64,000 nt of DNA from Microbispora hainanensis (GTDB taxonomy: Bacteria > Actinomycetota > Actinomycetes > Streptosporangiales > Streptosporangiaceae): assembly GCF_036186745.1 (NCBI RefSeq), contig NZ_CP108086.1, positions 6,882,001 to 6,946,000 on the forward strand, read 5' to 3'. The notes under the pieces are model-generated. The model was given only the letters and a program-made list of their open reading frames with translations. It did not search any database and was not told the origin of the DNA. How positions within the stretch are numbered: position 1 is the stretch's first letter; the number at the start of each line of letters is the position of its first letter. Positions 60,236-64,000 of this stretch are shown piece by piece. The position numbers and the translations under genes are program-made.

Positions 60236-61134
60236 TCGCCTTCATCGACGCTCACCGCGGCGCTTTCGGCGTCGAGCCGATCTGCCAGGTGTTGCAGGTG
60301 GCGACGTCGACGTACTACGCGGCCAAGTCCCGTCCGCCCTCAGCCCGGCAGGTGCGGGACGCCCAGCTCATGGCCGAGATCACCACGGTGTGGAACGAGA
60401 ACTTCGAGGTGTATGGCGTGCGCAAGATGTGGAAGGAGCTCAACCGGCGCGGCACCCGCGTGGCCCGCTGTACCGTGGCCCGGCTGATGAAGCGCCTGGG
60501 GCTGGCCGGGGCGGTTCGCGGGGACCACAAGCGACCGACCACGATCCCCGATGCTCTCATTGACCGGCCCGCCGACCTGGTCAAACGCGACTTCACCGCC
60601 CCCTCCCCCAACCGGTTGTGGGTCGCCGACCTGACCTACATCCCCACCGCGTCGGGGTTCGTGTACGCGGCGCTGGTGATCGACGCGTTCTCGCGGATGA
60701 TCGTCGGGTGGCGTCTGGCCGATCATCTGCGCACCGACCTGGCGCTGGACGCGCTGGAGATGGCCATCTGGCGTCGCGGAGACGGACGGCGGCTGGAGGG
60801 CCTGGTGCACCACTCCGACCGCGGCTGCCAGTATCTGTCGATTCGCTACACCGAGCGCCTGTCGGGTGCCGGGGCGGTCTGCTCGGTCGGATCTCGAGGG
60901 GACAGCTATGACAACGCCTTGGCCGAAAGCACCATCGGGCTGTACAAGACCGAGCTGATCCACCGGCGCGGCCCGTGGAACGGCCTGGACGACGTCGAGA
61001 TCGCCACCATGGAATGGGTCGACTGGTACAACAACCGGCGCCTCCACAGCGCCTGCAACGACCTTCCACCAGCCGAATTCGAGACCCACTACCGAACCCA
61101 AACCGCCCCGGCTATCCTCACCCCAGCCAGCTAA
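60202..61134 (+). CDS. IS3-family transposase OrfB (read by -1 frameshift from OrfA)
   Basis: The about 310-residue frame continues OrfA after the TTTTTTC slip site. It shows the HTH_21-type region (MWKELNRRGTRVARCTVARLMKRLGL) and an rve integrase core with WVADLTYIPT (D), GLVHHSDRGCQYLS (D) and YDNALAESTIGLYKTELI (E), ending in WYNNRRLHSACNDLPPAEFE. All three catalytic acids are present. The fused OrfAB is the active transposase in this family. Confidence 0.92.
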   Translation, partial: RGRTRPPAAQVVAFIDAHRGAFGVEPICQVLQVATSTYYAAKSRPPSARQVRDAQLMAEITTVWNENFEVYGVRKMWKELNRRGTRVARCTVARLMKRLGLAGAVRGDHKRPTTIPDALIDRPADLVKRDFTAPSPNRLWVADLTYIPTASGFVYAALVIDAFSRMIVGWRLADHLRTDLALDALEMAIWRRGDGRRLEGLVHHSDRGCQYLSIRYTERLSGAGAVCSVGSRGDSYDNALAESTIGLYKTELIHRRGPWNGLDDVEIATMEWVDWYNNRRLHSACNDLPPAEFETHYRTQTAPAILTPAS

Positions 61135-61164
61135 CCCGGCCTCCACGAAACTCGGCGCGGTTCA

Positions 61165-61562
61165 TGCTGGCGACGGGGCAGGTGCTGCCCGTCTCCAGCG
61201 TGCACCGGCTCGCCCGCACCAGTACGTTGGTGCGGATCGTCATGAACGCCGACGGGCAAGTCCTCGACATGGGGCGCAAGGTCCGTCTGGCGACTCCTGC
61301 CCAGCGGCGGGCCATCTTCGCCCGGTATGCCACGTGCTGGGTCGACGGCTGCCCGCTCCCAGCGACCATGTGCCAGATCGACCACGCCGACAACTGGAGC
61401 ACCGGCGGCCTCACCGACCTGAAACTCCTCGGCCCGGCCTGCCAGTTCCACAACCGCGACCGCTACCAGCACCCCGACCGCTACACCCGCCGCAAAGAAG
61501 GCGAAGACCGCTGGGCCTTCACCTACCACCGCCTCGGAAGAACCCGACGACCACACGAGTAA
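61165..61562 (+). pseudogene. DUF222-HNH endonuclease, 3' fragment with the HNH domain
   Basis: After the TGC duplication the frame reads LATGQVLPVSSVHRLARTST, then the Cys/His nuclease motif CWVDGCPLPATMCQIDHADN and LGPACQFHNRDRY, i.e. zinc Cys ligands plus the H-N-H residues. It joins the 5' fragment (LLL|ATGQ) without frameshift. On its own it lacks a start. The restored protein would be a DUF222-HNH nuclease, a family of uncertain role, often multicopy in actinobacteria. Confidence 0.88.
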
Positions 61563-62444
61563 GGCGAGAGGCACGGGGTGAGCGATGCGCAGGGCAAGCC
61601 CGGGCAACGCGCGGACAGGCCCGCACGGCTGCCGGAGTGAGGCGGGAGGCAGGAGGGTGGGCGACGCACAGGCCGGCCCGGGCGACGCACGGACAGGCAC
61701 CGGAGGCTGCGGGCGTGAGGCGAGAGGCACAGCGGACGACGCACAAGTGCAGGGCCGCGCGGCTGCGGGAAGGAGACGGCAGGCACAGAGGAACCGGGCG
61801 CGGCAGGCAGGCCAGGGTGCCGCGCAGGCAGGCCCGGGCGACGCGCGGGAGCCCGCACGGCTGCGCGAGTGAGGCGGGAGCCACGGGGGGGGTGGGTGAC
61901 GCGCGGGCAGGCCCGGGCGGACGCGCAGGGCAAGCCGGGCGACGCACGGACAGGCCCGACGGCTGCGTGCATGACCCCGTGGCCGAGAGCCGACACCAGG
62001 CACGAGGCGATGGCCGCGGGCGCTGTCCGCTGGGCTTCACAGTGCACTGCAGGACTTCGCAGTGCTCGACCGGGCTTCACGGTGCTCCCTAGGGCCACCT
62101 GCTCCCCAAGGTCACACTGCTTCCCGGGGCTTCACCTGCGCCGTAGTGCCGCATGGCCCCGTGCTCCGTCGGGATTGCTCCGGCGGGATCAGGGAGCGGA
62201 GCGGAAGGGAGCGAGGACCGCAGCGAAGGCCCAGCGGAGCGGGCTTCGCGAGGACCGGAGGTTCCTTCCGGCGCAGTGACCGGGGCCAAGGTCCGTCCCG
62301 TACGTAACTGCGCTAGCGCCTACGCGGCCGCCATTGAGGACGATCCCCCGGCCACGCTGACTCCACTGAAAAAAGGCACCGAAACTATGAGCGCCGACGC
62401 TGTGAACCAGACGCGGGCGACCTCCGCAGTTAGCGTCCATGGGA
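61563..62444. other. Non-coding region with degenerate GC-rich repeats
   Basis: About 880 bp after the endonuclease contain no supported gene. Between 61570 and 61970 phrases such as CCCGGGCGACGC, CGGACAGGC and GTGAGGCGGGAGGCA recur at irregular 60-130 bp distances. From 62030 to 62140 the phrase GGGCTTCACNGTGCT and relatives recur. These look like eroded tandem repeats. Confidence 0.5.
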
Positions 62445-63838
62445 GTGGTGTACGGGTGATCTTTCCCTTGGTGCGACGGGAGAGATCCATGTGACAAGAG
62501 ACGGCCACTTCGTAATCCTTCGATTCGCACATTCAGACACGAAGGGGATGAAGTGGCCGTCAATGACATTGTGCCCGCTGCCGGGGACTACTTCGACGAG
62601 ACTCTCGCCGCGGCGAGCCCGGACCTGCTGCGCACGATGATCCGCGAGTTCGCGCAGCGGATGATGGACGCCGAGGTCGAGCAGCTGTGCGGGGCCGGCT
62701 ACGGCGAGGTCAGCAGCGAGCGGGTCAACTCCCGCAACGGCTACCGCAGCCGGGAGTGGGACACCCGGGCCGGGACCATCGAGCTGGCCATCCCCCGCCT
62801 GCGGTCGGGGTCGTACTTCCCGGACTTCCTGCTGGACAAGCGCCGCCGGGCCGAACGGGCGCTGACCAGCGTGGTGGCCACCTCCTACCTGCTGGGTGTG
62901 TCCACACGGCGGATGGAAAAACTCGCCGAGTCGATGGGCATCACCAAGCTGTCCAAATCGCAGGTGTCGAAGATGGCCGCCGAGCTGGATGAGCTGGTCG
63001 CCTCGTTCCGGTCCCGGCCTTTGGACGGCGGGCCGTACACCTTCGTCTGGATCGACGCGCTCACTCAGAAGGTGCGTGAGGGCGGGCGGACGGTGAACGT
63101 GCACTGCCTGATCGCCACCGGTGTCAATGCCGACGGGCAGCGGGAGATCCTCGGCCTGGACGTCGTCTCCTGCGAAGACGGGGCGGGCTGGCTGGCGTTC
63201 CTGCGTGGCCTGGTCGCCCGCGGCCTGTCCGGCGTCCTGCTGGTCACCAGCGACTGCCACGCCGGGCTACGTGACGCGATCGCCGCCACGCTGCCCGGCG
63301 CCTCCTGGCAGCGCTGCCGCACCCACTTCGCGAGAAACCTGGGCACCTGTGTCCCGAAGACGGCGCAGCCGTGGGTGCACACGATGCTGCGCACCATCTT
63401 CGAACAGCCCGACACCGAGTCCGTGCACGCCCAGCACCGGCACGTGGTCGAGGTGCTGGAGGCCAAGTACCCCAAGGCCGCCGACCGGCTGGACGAGGCC
63501 CGTGATGACATCCTGGCCTTCACCGCCTTCCCCACGGCCGTCTGGCGGCAGATCTGGTCCAACAACCCCCAAGAGCGGCTGAACAAGGAGATCCGCCGCC
63601 GCACCGACGTGGTCGGCATCTTCCCCGACCGGGAGGCCATCGTCCGCCTGGTCGGCGCGGTGCTGGCCGAGCAGAACGACGAGTGGACCGAGCAGCGCCG
63701 CTACATGGGCCTGGAGATCCTGGCCGAATGCCGTAAGCACACCCACTCTCAAAATGAGACAAATGATGCTAAAGTGAATATCGAGGCGATTACGGCTTAG
63801 AAGTTCGCCGGATTACGAGTGGTCTTCTCATACACCAC
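62445..63838 (+). mobile_element. IS256-type (mutator) insertion sequence, ends approximate
   Basis: The transposase gene is flanked by imperfect inverted repeats. GTGGTGTACGGG (62445) pairs with the complement of ...CTCATACACCAC (ending 63838), and inside both, CGTAATCC (62511-62518) pairs with GGATTACG (63810-63817). The 1.39-kb length fits the family. An exact 8-9 bp target duplication could not be identified, so the outer boundaries are uncertain. Confidence 0.75.
62553..63800 (+). CDS. IS256-family (mutator type) transposase
   Basis: The 415-residue transposase shows YGEVSSERVNSRNGYRSREW, ELAIPRLRSGSYFPDFLL, a catalytic VWIDALTQKVREGGR (D), LLVTSDCHAGLRDAIAA (D) and IWSNNPQERLNKEIRRRTDVVGIFP (E), i.e. 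a complete mutator DDE triad. It starts at GTG 62553 following GAAGGGGA. Full length and uninterrupted, so it may be functional. Confidence 0.93.
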   Translation: MAVNDIVPAAGDYFDETLAAASPDLLRTMIREFAQRMMDAEVEQLCGAGYGEVSSERVNSRNGYRSREWDTRAGTIELAIPRLRSGSYFPDFLLDKRRRAERALTSVVATSYLLGVSTRRMEKLAESMGITKLSKSQVSKMAAELDELVASFRSRPLDGGPYTFVWIDALTQKVREGGRTVNVHCLIATGVNADGQREILGLDVVSCEDGAGWLAFLRGLVARGLSGVLLVTSDCHAGLRDAIAATLPGASWQRCRTHFARNLGTCVPKTAQPWVHTMLRTIFEQPDTESVHAQHRHVVEVLEAKYPKAADRLDEARDDILAFTAFPTAVWRQIWSNNPQERLNKEIRRRTDVVGIFPDREAIVRLVGAVLAEQNDEWTEQRRYMGLEILAECRKHTHSQNETNDAKVNIEAITA

Positions 63839-63868
63839 GATCATGGACGCGGCCCCTCCGCAGCACAG

Positions 63869-63904
63869 CCTCACTCGGTGAGAGCACGGCCTCACTCGGT
63901 GAGA
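63869..63904. repeat. 15-bp direct repeat spanning the stop of the edge gene
   Basis: CCTCACTCGGTGAGA occurs at 63869-63883 and 63890-63904. Each contains the small palindrome TCACTCGGTGA, so the TetR gene's 3' end has been duplicated just beyond its stop. Confidence 0.8.
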
Positions 63905-64000
63905 TAACGCTGGATGGTGGGACTCAGCCAGGCGACGAGCTCCTCCTCTGCGGCCGCCACCATCGGCGGAAATTTCAGGATGTAGCGGGACAGGGCCAAG
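63892..64000 (-). CDS. TetR-family regulator, C-terminal fragment running off the right edge
   Basis: The last 35 residues are visible: LALSRYILKFPPMVAAAEEE, LVAWLSPTIQRYL, then TE and TGA (63892-63894). This matches the end of TetR/AcrR regulators (an E-E-L-V-A-x-L-x-P-T-L-x-R-Y-L pattern). The DNA-binding domain lies beyond the window. It is transcribed toward the IS256-type element. Confidence 0.65.
   Translation of the reverse strand, partial: LALSRYILKFPPMVAAAEEELVAWLSPTIQRYLTE

Larger units (their letters stand above)
59843..61164 (+). mobile_element. IS3-family insertion sequence, 1322 bp
   Basis: It begins TGAACC and ends GGTTCA, with 27-bp terminal inverted repeats (59843-59869 and 61138-61164) that match at 24 positions. 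TGC flanks it on both sides (59840-59842 and 61165-61167), a 3-bp target duplication. It encodes orfA and orfB in -1 arrangement. It splits the DUF222-HNH gene precisely. Confidence 0.92.

Noticed and set aside
62430..63850. An exact 8-9 bp target duplication around the IS256-type element.
   Set aside because: Flanks show only partial similarity (CATGGGA versus CATGGAC); no perfect duplication found, so boundaries are given as approximate.
1..64000. Very long opposite-strand open frames (for example 11414-14095 minus, 25006-27711 minus, 28305-30125 minus, 37685-39256 minus).
   Set aside because: They mirror well-supported genes, have Arg/Pro/Gly/Ala-biased composition, and arise from high third-position GC.
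1..64000. tRNA or rRNA genes in the larger intergenic gaps.
   Set aside because: No cloverleaf-type sequence with GTTCRANYC-like T-loops and CCA-proximal stems was found by eye; short ncRNAs cannot be excluded.

Overview
The window is very GC-rich (only a few short AT-rich patches, all between genes), uses GTG starts often, and carries actinobacterial gene families throughout: DUF222-HNH endonuclease, TRIC/UPF0126 protein, FadR-type GntR regulators, a LiaF-like protein, a SpoIIE-type phosphatase and many TetR/LLM/GNAT genes. It looks like a filamentous actinomycete, plausibly Streptosporangiaceae, but the genus cannot be fixed from the sequence. No rRNA, tRNA or CRISPR array was seen.

Region 1 (1-18,000) is an acyl-CoA catabolic island. 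A large leftward operon runs from 9520 down to 3218 (two acyl-CoA synthetases, two hotdog hydratase-like genes, a thioesterase, two SnoaL-like proteins, an enoyl-CoA hydratase). A second leftward operon runs from 2350 to the window edge (acyl-CoA dehydrogenase, amidohydrolase, flavoprotein reductase). An SDR, a ketosteroid-dehydrogenase-like flavoprotein and an MFS exporter run rightward, followed by a decayed old-yellow-enzyme gene and two paralogous GntR regulators. Short related operator-like sites at 2378-2395, 14718-14736 and 17155-17176 may tie these genes together.

Region 2 (18,500-33,300) holds secreted and housekeeping functions: a Tat-type metallophosphoesterase, a GH43 and a GH54 glycosidase for arabinose-containing polysaccharide (the latter behind a LacI-type operator), a phosphotransferase, a frameshifted haloacid dehalogenase, a quinol nitric oxide reductase with a coupled His-rich membrane protein, a TetR regulator with a divergent membrane gene, and a DoxX protein.

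Region 3 (33,397-47,927) is a compact 14-gene unit of three operons: a polar-amino-acid/cystine-type ABC transporter, a quinone oxidoreductase plus GNAT plus two luciferase-like monooxygenases, and two further luciferase-like monooxygenases translationally coupled to a complete peptide/nickel-type ABC transporter. The two promoter regions that drive it carry the same 17-bp palindrome design, CCTAC-N7-GTAGG (36180-36196 and 47911-47927). The gene content resembles organosulfur-scavenging operons; the substrate is inferred, not shown. This is the best candidate for a coherent, little-described system.

Region 4 (48,000-51,500) has a GlxA-type AraC regulator, GAPDH and a GAF-SpoIIE phosphatase. 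Region 5 (51,534-64,000) is a decay and insertion zone. An ISAzo13-type element (52093-54266, TCG target duplication) splits a TRIC gene. Fragments of metal-resistance genes (CopA-type ATPase, cation-diffusion facilitator, Cys-rich membrane protein) surround an orphan MerR-type promoter. An IS3-family element (59843-61164, TGC target duplication) splits a DUF222-HNH endonuclease with an extraordinarily expanded repeat linker. An IS256-type element lies near 62445-63838, and a TetR C-terminus runs off the right edge.
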